A stretch of 64,000 bases of DNA. Origin: Antilocapra americana (lineage: Eukaryota > Chordata > Mammalia > Artiodactyla > Antilocapridae). Under the pieces are notes generated by a model, which did no database searches, was not told the origin of the DNA, and saw only the letters and a program-made list of their open reading frames with translations. Location of the stretch: NCBI GenBank assembly GCA_007570785.1, contig ML664157.1, positions 5,541,424 to 5,605,423 of the forward strand. The letters run 5' to 3'. Both the position numbers and the translations under genes were made by a program. Positions 47,245 to 58,504 of this stretch are shown here, piece by piece. The stretch's first letter is position 1. Each line of letters starts with the position of its first letter.

Positions 47245-47990
47245 CTCTGATGAAAAATGATGCAAAATTAAATAAATACCAGGATCAAGTAATATATAAT
47301 AACTAAAAATTGATATACTAGGATTGAATTAATTTATACTACAAATTCAATTTGGATTTAACATTAGAAAACTAAGTCAATAAACATACTAAAATATGAA
47401 TGTGTTAAAGGAGAAAAGTGGGGCTTCCGTGGTGGCTCAGTGGTAAAGATTCCACCTACCAATGCAGGAGATACATTTTCAATCTCTGATCCAGGAAAAT
47501 GCCACATGCAGTGGAGCAACAAAGCCCATACACCCCAACTACTGAGCCTGTGCTCTAGAGCCCAGGAGATGCAACTACTGAGCCCACGTGCCTCAACTAC
47601 TGAACCCTGCATGCCCTAGAGACTGTGTGCTGAAACAGAAGCCACTCTAATGAGAGGCCTGCACAAGGCAACTAGAGAGTAGGCCCCACTCACTGCAAGT
47701 AGAGAAAGCCAGCATAACGACCAAAACCCAGCAGAGCCAAAAATAAATAAATGAAGTTATTCAAAAAAATTTTAAAAAAGGAGAAAATCAATCCAATCAT
47801 CTCAACACAGGAGCAAAAAAAAAATGCTTAAAACCATTCAACAATCAATCATGACTTAAAAAAAAACAAATTAGCAAACTGGGAATAACAGGAAACTTCT
47901 TTACCTTCATAAAACATTCTTCAAAAGCCTATAACAAACATCTTACATGGTGGTGTTGAAGAAAATCCCTTTACTTGAGGACTTTTGGAG
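47245..47990 (+). repeat. Old L1 fragments split by a SINE
   Basis: 47245-47406 and 47788-47960 look like one old plus-orientation L1 (TTGGATTTAACATTAGAAAA; AATCCAATCATCTCAACACA; AAAACCATTCAACAATCAAT). It is interrupted by the SINE at 47418-47776 and continues beyond the younger L1 at 50114. Confidence 0.65.
47407..47787 (+). repeat. CHR-type SINE with perfect target-site duplication
   Basis: GGGGCTTCCGTGGTGGCTCA, GTGGTAAAGATTCCACCTAC, GATGCAACTACTGAGCCCAC, AGAGGCCTGCACAAGGCAAC and a final AAATAAATAAATGAAG describe a cetartiodactyl tRNA-derived SINE. The 11-bp repeat AAAGGAGAAAA flanks it at 47407-47417 and 47777-47787, so the insertion is at 47418-47776. Confidence 0.88.
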
Positions 47991-48049
47991 TGTTGCAGCC
48001 ATCCCTTTATTTATTTTTCTTTTTATCCTCTTTTCATATTTACTTTTTT

Positions 48050-50113
48050 TTTTTCAATTTTCTTTATTGTGTTGGTTTTGCCATACAATGACGTGAAACC
48101 ACCATGGGTTTACATATGCTCCCCCTCCAGAACCCCCCTCCCTTCTCCCTCCCGATTCCCTCCCCCTGGGACATCTCGGTGCACCAGCCCCAAGCATCAA
48201 CCCTGGGCTGGCAATTGATTTCAAATATGATAATTAACATGTTTCAATGCCATTCTCCCATATCATTCCACCCTTGCCCTCTTCCACAGAGTCCACGAGT
48301 CCGTTCTATACATCTGCACTCCTTTTGCTGTCTTGCATGCAGGGTTCTCGTTACCATCTTTCTAAATTCCATATATATGCGTTAGTATACTGTATTGTTG
48401 TTTCTCCTTCTGGCTTACTTCACTCTGGATAATAGGCTCCAGTTCCATCCACCTGAGTAGAACTGATTCAAATGAATTTTTTTTTTTAATGCTGAGTAAT
48501 ATTCCATTGTGTATATGTACCACAGCTTTCTTATCCATTCGCCAGTTGATGGGCATCTAGGTTGCTTCCATGTCCTGGCTATTGTAAACAATGCGGTGAT
48601 GAACATTGGGGTACATGTGTCTCTTTCAATTCTGGTTTCCTCGGTGTGTATGCCCAGCAGTGGGATTGCTGGGTCATATGGCAGGTCTATTTCCAGGTTT
48701 TTAAGGAATCTCCACACTGTTTTCCATAGTGGCTGTACTAGTTTACATTCCCACCAACAGTGTAAGAGAGTTCCCTTTTCTCCACATCCTCTCCAGCATT
48801 TATTGCTTGTAGATTTTTGGATGGCAGCCATTCTGACTGGTGTAAAGTGGTACCTCATTGTGGTTTTGATTTGCATTTCTCTGATAATGAGTGATGTTGA
48901 GCATCTTTTCATGTGTTTGTTAGTCATTTTTATGTCTTCTTTGGAGAAATGTCTGTTGAGTTCTTTGGCCCACTTTTTGATTGGGTCATTTATTTTTCTA
49001 GAATGGAGCTGCAGGAGTTGCTTGTATATTTTTGAGATTGTTTGTCCGTTGCTTCATTGGCTATTATTTTCTCCCATTCTGAAGGCTGTCTTTTCACCTT
49101 GCTTATAGTTTCCTTTGTTGTGCAGAAGCTTTTAACTTTAATTAGGTCCCATTTGTTTATTTGTGCTTTTATTTCCAATATTCTGGGAGGTGGGTCATAG
49201 AGGATCCCACTTTGGTTTATGTTGGAGAGTGTTTTGCCTATGTTATCCTCTAGGAGTTTTATAGTTTCTGGTCTTATGCTTAGATCTTTGATCCATTTTG
49301 TGTTTGGTGTTAGAAAGTGTTCTAGTTTCATTCTTTTACAAGTGGCTGTCCAGTTTTCCCAGCACCACTTGCTAAAGAGATTGTCTTTTCTCCATTGTAT
49401 ATTCATGCCTCCTTTGTCAAAGATAAGGTGTCCATAGATGCATGGATTTATCTCTGGGCTTTCTATTTTGTTCCACTGATCTATATTTCTGTCTTTGTGC
49501 CAGAACCATACTGTCTTAATGACTGTGGATTTGTAGTATAGCCTAAAGTCAGGTAGGTTGATTCCTCCAGTTCCATTCTTCTTTCTCAAGATTGCTTTGG
49601 CTATATGAGGTTTTTTGTATTTCCATACAAATTGTGAAATTATTTGTTCTAATTCTTTGAAAAAGGCCTCTGGTAGCCTGATAGGAATTGCACTGAATCT
49701 ATAGATTGCTTTGGGTAGTGTACTCATTTTCACTATATTGATTCTTCCAATCCACGAACACGGCATATTTCTCCATCTATTTGTGTCCTCTTTGATTTCT
49801 TTCATCAGTGTTTTATAGTGTCCTATATACAAGTCTTTTGTTTCTTTAGGTAGAAATACTCCTAAGTATTTTATTCTTTTTGTTTCGATGGTGAATGGAA
49901 TTGTTTCCTTAATTTCTCTTTCTGTTTTCTCATTGTTAGTGTATAGGAATGCCCGGGATTTCTGTGTGTTGATTTTGTATCCTGAAACTTTACTATATTC
50001 ACTGATTATCTCTAGTAATTTTCTGGTAGAGTCTTTAGGGTTTTCTATGTAGAGGATCATGTCATCTGCAAACAGAGAGAGTTTTACTTCTTCTTTTCCA
50101 ATCTGGATCCCTT
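48050..50113 (-). mobile_element. Younger bovine-type L1, 5'-truncated, inverted
   Basis: About 2.06 kb of L1 on the minus strand, with a 3' UTR (48050-48420) preceded by a T run (poly(A) tail) and a long ORF2 C-terminal part. The segment 48990-50060 reads 356 codons without a stop ([11 protein letters not shown]...GYKINTQKS...[10 protein letters not shown]). The active-site motif LFADDMILY spans its upstream edge (about 50045-50075). The segment 48415-48927 carries the C-terminal Cys-rich part ([18 protein letters not shown]) in a different frame; a small deletion near 49045 separates the two. It stops abruptly at 50113. Confidence 0.93.
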
Positions 50114-50602
50114 GGCCACAGGAATTAGAGCAGGTGAAGCCATCCCGTTAAAATCAAGAACAAAGAAGACATTCATTACTCTCACTTTTATTCAATCTCT
50201 AGCTAGGGTGGAAAAGCAAATTTATATATATTTGTATTATGTGTCTGTGTGAGGGTGTAGGGTTTGGAAAGGAAAGAACAAAATCTTTTAATCTCAGGTA
50301 ATAAAATTATCTACTTCAAAAATTATTAGTATTAATAAATTTTCTAGCAAGTTTTCTAGACTCAAAATTAACATGTGAAAATAAAGTTTTGCTCTTTGTA
50401 ATTAAATATCAATTAAAATGTAATTTTAAAAAAGTAATGGATAAGATGAAAAATATCTAAGAAAAATTTTAACAAAGGTGTATACAACTTCAGAGATGTA
50501 TGAAATAACTGAATTATATTAAATAAAATATAAATAGAAGGATAGTAAATATTTAATCAGACAGTGAAATACTAGTTCAGGAAGACTCAGTTATTAGAAA
50601 TT
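50114..50602 (+). repeat. Old L1 continuation (plus)
   Basis: GAAGCCATCCCGTTAAAATC and CACTTTTATTCAATCTCTAG match an old L1 ORF2 region in plus orientation. It appears to be the right-hand part of the L1 seen before 47990, with the younger L1 inserted between them. Further decay continues to 50602. Confidence 0.6.
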
Positions 50603-51855
50603 AATAGGGTTTCCCATGTCTTTCAGAATTTTCCACAGTTTATTGTGATCCACACAGTCAAAGGCTTGGCATAGTCATAAAGCAGAAATAGATGTTTTTC
50701 TAGAACTCCCTTGCTTTTTCAATGATCCAGTAAATGTTGGCAACTTGATCTCTGGTTCCTCCACTTTTTCTAAAACCAGCTTGAACATCTGGAAGTTCAC
50801 AGTTCATGTATTGCTGAAGCCTGGCTTGAATTTCGAGCATTACTTTACTAGCATGTGAGCTGAGGGCCTCTTGAGAAACCTGTATGCAGGTCAGGAAGCA
50901 AGAACTAGAACTGGACATGGAGCAACAGACTGGTTCCAAATAGGAAAAGGAGTACGTCAAGGCTGTATATTGTCACCCTGCTATTTAACTTATTTGCAGA
51001 GTACATCATGAGAAATGCTGGGCTGGATGAAACACAAGCTAGAATCAAGATTGCCAGGAAAAATATCAATAACCTCAGATATGCAGAGGACACCACCCTT
51101 ACGGCAGAAAGTGAAGAACTAAAGAGCAGCCTCTTAATGCGAGTGAAAGAGGAGAGTGGAAAAAGTTGGCTTCAAACTCAACATTCAGAAAACTAAGATC
51201 ATGGCCTCTGGTCCCATCACTTCATGGCAAATAGATGGGGAAACAGTGGAAACAGTGACTGACTTTATTTTTCAGGGCTCCAAAATAACTGCAGATGGTG
51301 ATTGCAGCCATGAAATTAAAAGATGCTTAGTCCTTAGAAGGAAAGTTATGACCAACCTAGACAGCATATTCAAAAGAAGAGACATTACTTTGTCAACAAA
51401 GGTCAGTCTAGTAGTCACGTATGGATGTGAGAGTTGGACTTATAAAGAAAACCGAGCACCGAAGAATTGATGCCTTTGAACTGTGGTGTTGGAGAAGATT
51501 CCTGAGAGTCCCTTGGACTTCAAGGAGATCCAACCAGTCCATCCTAAAGGAGATCAGTCCTGAGTATTCATTGGAAGGACTGATATTCAAGCTGAAACTC
51601 CAATACTTTGGCCACCTGATGCGAAGAGCTGACTCTTTTGAAAAGACCCTGATGCAGGGAAAGATTGAGGGTGGGAGGAGAAGGGGATGACAGAGGATGA
51701 GATGGTTGGATGGCATCACCGATTAAATGGACATGAGTTTGGGTAAACTCTGGGATTGTTTGAAGATGAACAGGGAGGCCTAGCATGCTGCGGTTCATGG
51801 GGTTGCAAAGAGTTGGACTCAACTGAGTGACTGAACTGAACTGAATAGAGTTTCC
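50603..51855 (+). mobile_element. BovB LINE with inverted 5' part (twin-priming structure)
   Basis: 50615-50865 is BovB sequence on the minus strand. From 50866 to 51843 the immediately following consensus segment runs on the plus strand, from GCCTCTTGAGAAACCTGTAT to the ACTGAACTGAACTGA end. About 20 nt of consensus are lost at the switch. The plus part includes the RT motif region (here YAEDTTLT instead of YADDT) and the 3' end. Flanks AATAGGGTTTCC (50603-50614) and AATAGAGTTTCC (51844-51855) look like a 12-bp target-site duplication with one change. Confidence 0.9.
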
Positions 51856-53024
51856 ATAATAGATTCAAGCAGTATGGAAACTTGATTTATGATATGTAGC
51901 GTTGACAGACTGTTCAATAAAATGGCTAGGACAACTGCTTAGGAAAAAAAAAACATAAAATTTGACCTGTACGGTGCAAAAAAGTCATTCCAAAAGTATA
52001 GTCTTCTGAGTGTGGCTTCTTTCACCCAGCATAAAGAATTCAAGACTTATTTATGCTGTTGATTTCAGCAGTAGTTTGCTATTCTTGTTAAACAATAAAC
52101 CTTTGTGTAATGAACTAAGTTATTCTCCAGTTGAGGCTTATTTTTGTTCTTATTTTCTGCAAATTATGAATAAAGACGCTATAAACACTTATAAAAAAGT
52201 ACTTGTGAGAACAAATTTTTTAATTTTTCTTGGATAAATACTAGGAGTTCCATAGTTAAACCATATGATAAATGTGTTTTAAACTTTATAAGAAACTTCT
52301 AAAATGTTCTCCAGGGTGGTTGTACCATTTTACATTCTCACCAGCAATATTTGAGTTCCACTTGCTCTCCATCTTCATTAGAACTTCTCATATTATTTTC
52401 TTGAATTTAGCTATTCTAATATGAAAACTTATTAAACATGGTTAAATATGAAGTTAGCTGTAGGATTTCTTTTTCTTTCTTTTTTTTTGATAGCAGCCCT
52501 TTATCAAGTTAGGAAAGTTTTCCTATTCTTGGCTGCTAAGAGTTTTTAATCATAAATTAATAACAAACTTTGCCAAATGCATTTTCTGTTTTATTGATAT
52601 AATCTTGCAGGGTTTCCTTTTCAGTCAATTAATAGAGTTGACTTTCAAACTTTGAACAAGAGTTTCATTCCCGGCATAAATTTGAATTGGTTGTAATTGT
52701 TTTATTATTTATAATTACTGCTGCATTAAATTAATTAATATTGGTTTCTGAATTCTTGTGTTTATACTCTTGTGGTTTATTGGCTTGGAGCCTTATTTTA
52801 TTGTCTTTGTCTGATTCTGGTATCAAGGTTATGCTGGTTTCATAAAAATGAGTTAGGAAGTTTATCTTATTTTTTGGAAGAGCTTGGATAGAATTGACAA
52901 TATTTTATCTCAAGGAATTTGTCCATTTCATCAAAGTTATTAAATTTATGGGCAAGAGTTGTTCATAATGCTTTTTCACTACTTTTTAAATGTCTAAATC
53001 TGCAGTGATGTCTCTAACATTTTT
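51856..53024. repeat. Old L1 remnants in both orientations
   Basis: 51856 to about 51940 reads as an old plus L1 (CAATAAAATGGCTAGGACAA). From about 51960 an old L1 on the minus strand begins (AGTGTGGCTTCTTTCACCCA, ATTCTCACCAGCAATATTTG, GTTATGCTGGTTTCATAAAA) and runs to the BovB at 53025. Confidence 0.75.
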
Positions 53025-53756
53025 AGTCAATTCAGTCACTCATTTGTGTCCAACTCTTTGTGACCCAATGGACTGCAGCACGCCAGGTCTCCCTGTCCAT
53101 TACCAACTCCCAGAGTTCACTCAAACTCATGTCCATTGAGTAGGTGATGACATCCAACCATCTCATCCTCTGTCATCCCCTTCTCCTCCCACCTTCAATC
53201 TTTCCCAGCATCAGAGTCTTTTCAAATGAGTCAGTTCTTTGTATGAGGTGGCCAAAGTATTGGAGTTTCAGCTTCAATATCAGTCCTTCCAATGAACACT
53301 CAGGACTGATCTCCTTTAGGATGGACTGGTTGGATCTCCTTGCAGTCCAAGGGACTCTCAAGAATCTTCTCCAACACCACAGTTCAAAAGCATCTATTCT
53401 TCAGTGCTCAGCTTTCTTTATAGTCCAACTTTCACATCCATACATGACTACTGGAAAAACCATAGCCTTGACTAGACAGACCTTTGTTGACCAAGTAATG
53501 TCTCTGCTTTTCAATATGCTGTCTAGGTTGGTCACAACTTTTCTTCCAAAGAGTAAGTGCCTTTTAATTTCATGGCTGCAGTCACCATCTACAGTTATTT
53601 TGGAGCCCAGAAAAATAAAGTCAGCCACCATTTCCACTGTTTCCTCATCTATTTGCCATGAAGTGATGGAACCAGATGCCATGATCTTAATTTTCTGAAT
53701 GTTGAGTTTTAAGCCAACTTTTTCACTCTCCTCTTTCACTTTCATCAAGAGGATCT
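53025..53756 (-). mobile_element. BovB LINE 3' part, inverted
   Basis: A reverse-complemented BovB terminus: TTCAGTCACTCATTTGTGTC at its 3' end, then CATCTCATCCTCTGTCATCC, TATTGGAGTTTCAGCTTCAA, TCACATCCATACATGACTAC and CTCCTCTTTCACTTTCATCA. 5'-truncated in the RT C-terminal region. It has inserted into an old minus-strand L1 that continues on both sides. Confidence 0.94.
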
Positions 53757-54530
53757 TAAATATTAGATGTTTGTAATTCATGTCTTTTTTTTCTCTTGTT
53801 CATTTTGGGGGAAATTTTATCAATTGCATTAATCTTTTCTGGCTTTTGGTTTCACCAATTTTCTATATTATCTTCTTATATTAAATTTCATTGATTTGTG
53901 TTCTCAATTATTTCCTTCTAACTTTGGGTTTGATTTGCTCATTTGTTTATTACTTAAAACTTGGATTATTGATTTGAGACTTTTTTGTCTAATATAAGCC
54001 TTTACTACTCTAAATTTACTTGTAAAAACAGCTTTAGCTATATTCTGGAAATTTTACTAAGTAATATTTTCATTTTGCTAAATCTATTTTCTAATTTCCC
54101 TTGAGAATCTCTCTCTTTGATTCATGAGTTATAAGTATTGTTCATGTCCAAATCTTTGGGAATTTCTAAGATATCTGTTTTTTATTTCTAGTTTAATTCC
54201 ACTATGGTCATGGAACATATTTTGTATGATTACAGGTCTTCTAAATGTATTAAGATTAGTTTTTATGGCCCAGATTTTTTTTTTTTGGCAAATGTGCAGT
54301 TGAAAAGAACATATATTCTGCTATTGTTGGGAGGAATGTTCTTCTATAAATGTAAAATAGTTTTTGATGGTTTTCAGATCCTCTGTATCTTTGCTAATAT
54401 TTTGTGTCTTTTTTTTTTGTTTATTGAGGGCAGTGTTGCAATGTCAAACTATATTTCTGGATTTGCTCTTCTTCCTTCCACTTTTATGAGCTTTCCCTTC
54501 ATGTATTTTGAAGCTCTTGTATTCCTTTTC
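53757..54530 (-). repeat. Old L1 continuation (minus)
   Basis: Decayed L1 ORF2 sequence on the minus strand: TCTTTTCTGGCTTTTGGTTT, ATTCCACTATGGTCATGGAA, GGCAAATGTGCAGTTGAAAA and ATATTCTGCTATTGTTGGGA. It is the other half of the L1 split by the BovB. Confidence 0.8.
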
Positions 54531-55560
54531 TACTGTTATGCAACAAATTATCACAAAATTAGCAGCCTAAAATTGTAGTGGGAATTCCTAATAATGTACT
54601 TTCACAGCCTTGAGAAATTCCACAGAAACAGCACCTGAAAAAACAGCATATACTAAGAAACTGTGTTAGTGATTATCTTCCATGTTTTTCTTAAGAGTAA
54701 TCCCCTGTTACAAACCCCAAGACCAGACCCAGAAGGGAGTATGACTGGGATCATGAAAGCATGGACCTTGGAACACCAGGTGGGTGTCAGGCAGGAACGG
54801 TGCCTCTGCACTTACTGATTGTTCCCAAGACTAGCCCCAAAGGGAATAGCCTGGGGTAAAAACAAGGAAATGTGGACTATGTCCATGTAGTGTCTTGGAA
54901 AAGATAAGATCAAAAAAGTCTTTTAGTCTGCAATTCGGATTAAGAGCTGGACTCAGAGTGGGCTCTGCATCTCCGTCCAATAGAGGCTGTAGGTCCCCTG
55001 ACCACCAGATTGTGTGTTCTGTTTTCATTCTCGTCACTCATTCCCAGACCATTAGGGCAACATAAAATAAGATAATTTACTTATTGTTTCCTAGTTTCTG
55101 TGGGTCAGAAATCCAGGTACAGATTAGTCATGTCCTCTGTTCAGGGTTCCCTAGGCTGAAATCAAGATGTGAGTCAAGTCTTTGTCAGCACCTGAGACTC
55201 AAGGTCCTCTTCTAAGATCACTTAGGTTACCGGCATAATTTTAGTTCCTTGATATTGTCTACCTGAGGTCCCAGTTTTCTTACTGGCTACTGACTGGCCT
55301 TTACTCTCAACTTCTAGAAACTTCTACAGTTCCTTTCATGTAGCACTTCCACAGACCCTTTAGCAATATGGCACCATACTTCCCCCAAAGCTATGGGGTG
55401 AATTTCTTTCTTCATGAAGAGACTAGTTACTCCTTTAAGGAGGTTTTCCTGACTAAATTGGACCCACAAAGGAAATCTTCCCTTTTGACCAACTTAAAGA
55501 AAAAAGTTGACTTGAAAACCTTAATTATATCTGCTAAATCCCTTCATCTTTGACAGGTAA
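54531..55560. repeat. Old medium-reiterated repeat split by a solo LTR
   Basis: 54531-54567 (TACTGTTATGCAACAAATTA, TCACAAAATTAGCAGCC) and 55069 to about 55560 (GTTTCTGTGGGTCAGAAATC, GGCTGAAATCAAGATGTGAG) read as one old interspersed repeat whose family I could not name for certain. The LTR at 54574-55062 sits inside it. Confidence 0.55.
54568..55068 (+). mobile_element. Solo LTR of class II (ERVK-like) with 6-bp target-site duplication
   Basis: A 489-bp block, 54574-55062, begins TGTAGTGGGAATTCC and ends GGGCAACA. Perfect 6-bp repeats TAAAAT flank it at 54568-54573 and 55063-55068. Six-bp duplications are usual for class II (betaretrovirus-like) elements. The sequence near its end (CTGACCACCAG, TTTTCATTCTCGTCACTC) suggests plus orientation. 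No viral gene sequence is present, so the provirus has been reduced to one LTR by recombination. Confidence 0.85.
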
Positions 55561-56215
55561 TATAACCTAATTCCACAAGGGATATCCTAATGTGGTTGCA
55601 GTTCCTGCCCACACTTTGAAGGATGGAATTATACAGGTGTGTACACAGGAATGGGGGTGCCAGGGAGGGTCATCCTGGAGTTGTTCCTATCAAAACCTTG
55701 GTGCTAGGTATGTGCATATTTAGGATTGTTATGTTATTTTGGTGAATTGGCCCTTTTAACACTGTCTAATATTTCTCTCTACCCCTGGTAAATTTTTTTG
55801 CCCGGAAATCTTTGTATGATGTTAATACAGCCACCACAGATTTCTTCTGATTAGCGTTGCATAGTATATTATTTCTATGTTTTTAACTTACCTGTATCGT
55901 TCAATTTAAAGTAAAGTTATGAAATATAGCTAATCTGACAGTTTTTTTCACTTAGTACATTTAGACCATTTATGTTTAATGTGGTTACTGGTATAATTAG
56001 ATTCACTATTTTATTATTTACTTTCTGTTTTTCTCCTTATTTTTTGGTTTCTCTACCAAGTTTCATGCCTTCTGTTGGATTATTTTAATTTTTAATTTCA
56101 TTTAAATTTATCTGTTGAATTTTTGTCTATCTTTTCTATTACATTGTTAGCAGTCTATCTATGGATTATACAATATACAGTATTTTACATATATATGCAC
56201 ACAAGCTTTTGAAGT
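55561..56215 (-). repeat. Old L1 remnant (minus) and unassigned sequence
   Basis: From about 55700 the sequence (TAACACTGTCTAATATTTCT, TACATTTAGACCATTTATGT, GGTTTCTCTACCAAGTTTCA) resembles a decayed minus-strand L1. 55561-55700 is not recognised. Confidence 0.6.
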
Positions 56216-56405
56216 CACCTCAGTTGTGTTCAACTCTTTGTGACCCTATGGACTATAGTCCACCAGGCTCCTCTGTCCATGGGATTCTCTAGTCAAGGGT
56301 TGCCATGCCCTCCTCCAGGGGATCTTCCTGACCCAGGAATCAAGCCTGAGTCTCTTACATCTCCTGCATTGCAGGCTGATTCTTTTACCTCTGAGCCATA
56401 TAAAT
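56216..56405 (-). repeat. Bov-tA-type SINE next to the assembly gap
   Basis: Reverse orientation: TCAACTCTTTGTGACCCTAT, CTCCTCTGTCCATGGGATTC, CAGGAATCAAGCCTGAGTCT, CTGCATTGCAGGCTGATTCT. It ends 16 bp before the run of N. Confidence 0.92.
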
Positions 56406-56421
56406 ATATACATATAAAGGG

Positions 56422-56821
56422 NNNNNNNNNNNNNNNNNNNNNNNNNNNNNNNNNNNNNNNNNNNNNNNNNNNNNNNNNNNNNNNNNNNNNNNNNNNNNNN
56501 NNNNNNNNNNNNNNNNNNNNNNNNNNNNNNNNNNNNNNNNNNNNNNNNNNNNNNNNNNNNNNNNNNNNNNNNNNNNNNNNNNNNNNNNNNNNNNNNNNNN
56601 NNNNNNNNNNNNNNNNNNNNNNNNNNNNNNNNNNNNNNNNNNNNNNNNNNNNNNNNNNNNNNNNNNNNNNNNNNNNNNNNNNNNNNNNNNNNNNNNNNNN
56701 NNNNNNNNNNNNNNNNNNNNNNNNNNNNNNNNNNNNNNNNNNNNNNNNNNNNNNNNNNNNNNNNNNNNNNNNNNNNNNNNNNNNNNNNNNNNNNNNNNNN
56801 NNNNNNNNNNNNNNNNNNNNN
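56422..56821. other. Assembly gap (400 N)
   Basis: A run of 400 N. The round number suggests an estimated rather than measured gap. Open frames spanning it are artefacts. Confidence 1.
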
Positions 56822-56868
56822 AGGTCTTCTTCAAAGAATTAGAACAAATAATTTCTCAATTTGTATGG
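56822..56868 (+). repeat. Short piece of young L1 ORF2 at the gap edge
   Basis: CTTCAAAGAATTAGAACAAA and the next bases match the ORF2 region encoding [14 protein letters not shown], also present at about 49640 on the other strand. It stops after about 47 bp with no L1 3' sequence. Confidence 0.7.
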
Positions 56869-58504
56869 TAGTATTTCTTTTGGAGAAAATCTGTTGGAAA
56901 ATAATTCCTAGTTTTCCTTCTTCTCAGAATGTCTTTACTCTTAAATCATATTTTTTCTTGGTATAGAAGTTGACAGTCTTTAAACAGTCAATAAAACTGT
57001 TGACAGTCTTTTACCAGCAATTTAATGATGTTTTCCTACTGTCATCTAGCTTCTATTGTTTTCGATGAGAAATTTTGTTTCCTTACAAGTAACAACATTT
57101 GGCTGCTTTCATTTTATTTTCTCTTTTGTTTTTAGCAGTTTTATTAAGATATATCTGAGCATGGTTTTAAATTTATTATGTTTAGAGTTTGGTGAGCTTC
57201 TTGAACCTGAAAATTTGTGTCTTATCAAATTTGGAAAGTTTTTAACCATTCTTTTCCCACACCAGTTTATGTTTTTACTCTTGTGGGACTCCAATGACAC
57301 AAATTTTTTAAACATTTATCATTCTCCTACAAGTCCCTGAAACTGTTAATTTTTTCAACCTTTTTTTTCACTATGTTCTTCAGAGTAGGTAATTTTTATT
57401 TTACTATGTTTCAAGCCCACTCACCTTTTCTTCAGTCTTCTCCTTTCTGCTCTTCAAGATATCCATGAAATCTTAATTTTGGTGTCATATTTTCAGTTAG
57501 GATTTTTAAAATATTTATTCTATCTCTGTCTCTTTGTCTGGAAGTTTTATATTTCCATTTACTTCCAGAGTGTTCAGATTTACCTCATGGTTACCCCAAA
57601 GTGTATCTGATACTTCCAGCATTTGAGGACCTCAGAGTTTGTGTCTGCTGACTTGCTTTTCCATTGAGAATTGGTCAGTTATTCTGTTTGCAAAATTTTT
57701 ATGTCAAATAATTGTGAATGTTGTTATGGAAACTTTATGTTGTGAGATTCTGAGCCTCATAACAATCCTCAGGAAGAATGTTGATTGTTTTGATTAACAG
57801 GTAATCTAGCCATGTAGGTTTGGACTGCAGACAAATTCTGCATTGCTTAATGTGGATGTTGGTTCCAATGTGAATTTAGTTTTTTAAACTTTTTGTTGTA
57901 ATGTTTGAGTCTTTCATTTAGAGGTTAGTCTGGGACATGGTACAGTTTATGCAATAACTAGAGTTTATGAAACATTTGCTATGCTTTTGTGTCTGTGCTA
58001 CTCACATAACCAATTCATAGTGTTGAATATGGGACTTACATCTGTTCATACAAAGAATTATGGGACCTGCTTTTCTTTCTTCTCTTATATACTTTTCCTC
58101 AGTTTCTAAACCCGAGAGGCCCCATTTCTCAATTTCTCTGAGAAGAAAAACAGCTTTTTCTCAGAGTTTTAGGCTTCTGCCACTGTTTTATAATTCTATG
58201 AGATTTTAGCTGCCCTCAGGGCAAAGCAGTGAATCAGAAGGAAAAGCTAACAGGATTTCCCCCAACAATCATCTTACCATAGAGGTCCCTTTCATGGATT
58301 CCCTGACCAGGGTGACAAATTCTCTCTCAGGATTTTAGGTGTCTGTGCCACCACTTGTGTTATAGCAGTGCAGTTCCCTGTCTGGGGCTTACCTGTAGGC
58401 TGAGCTAGAAAAGGAAAAGAGAAAAAAAAAGTGAGATTTCCTTGACACTTTCTTTGGGAAGCCATTTGCCACATCAGGACATTCAAGTAACACTTTGGGG
58501 ACAC
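56869..58504 (-). repeat. Old L1 5' side, inverted
   Basis: A long decayed stretch resembling the ORF1/5' UTR side of an old L1 in minus orientation (TGACAGTCTTTTACCAGCAA, CTCTGTCTCTTTGTCTGGAA, TACCATAGAGGTCCCTTTCA). Similarity is weaker in 57600-58100. Confidence 0.6.

Noticed and set aside
48415..50060. Treating the long minus-strand frames as a cellular reverse transcriptase gene
   Set aside because: They are L1 ORF2 with FADD and the C-terminal Cys-rich motif, attached to an L1 3' UTR.
48000..50140. Target-site duplication around the younger L1
   Set aside because: Flanking sequences compared by eye show only a weak, displaced resemblance, so I do not claim one.
56240..56842. Open frames of 149 and 200 codons crossing the run of N
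   Set aside because: They consist mostly of unknown bases and are artefacts of the gap.
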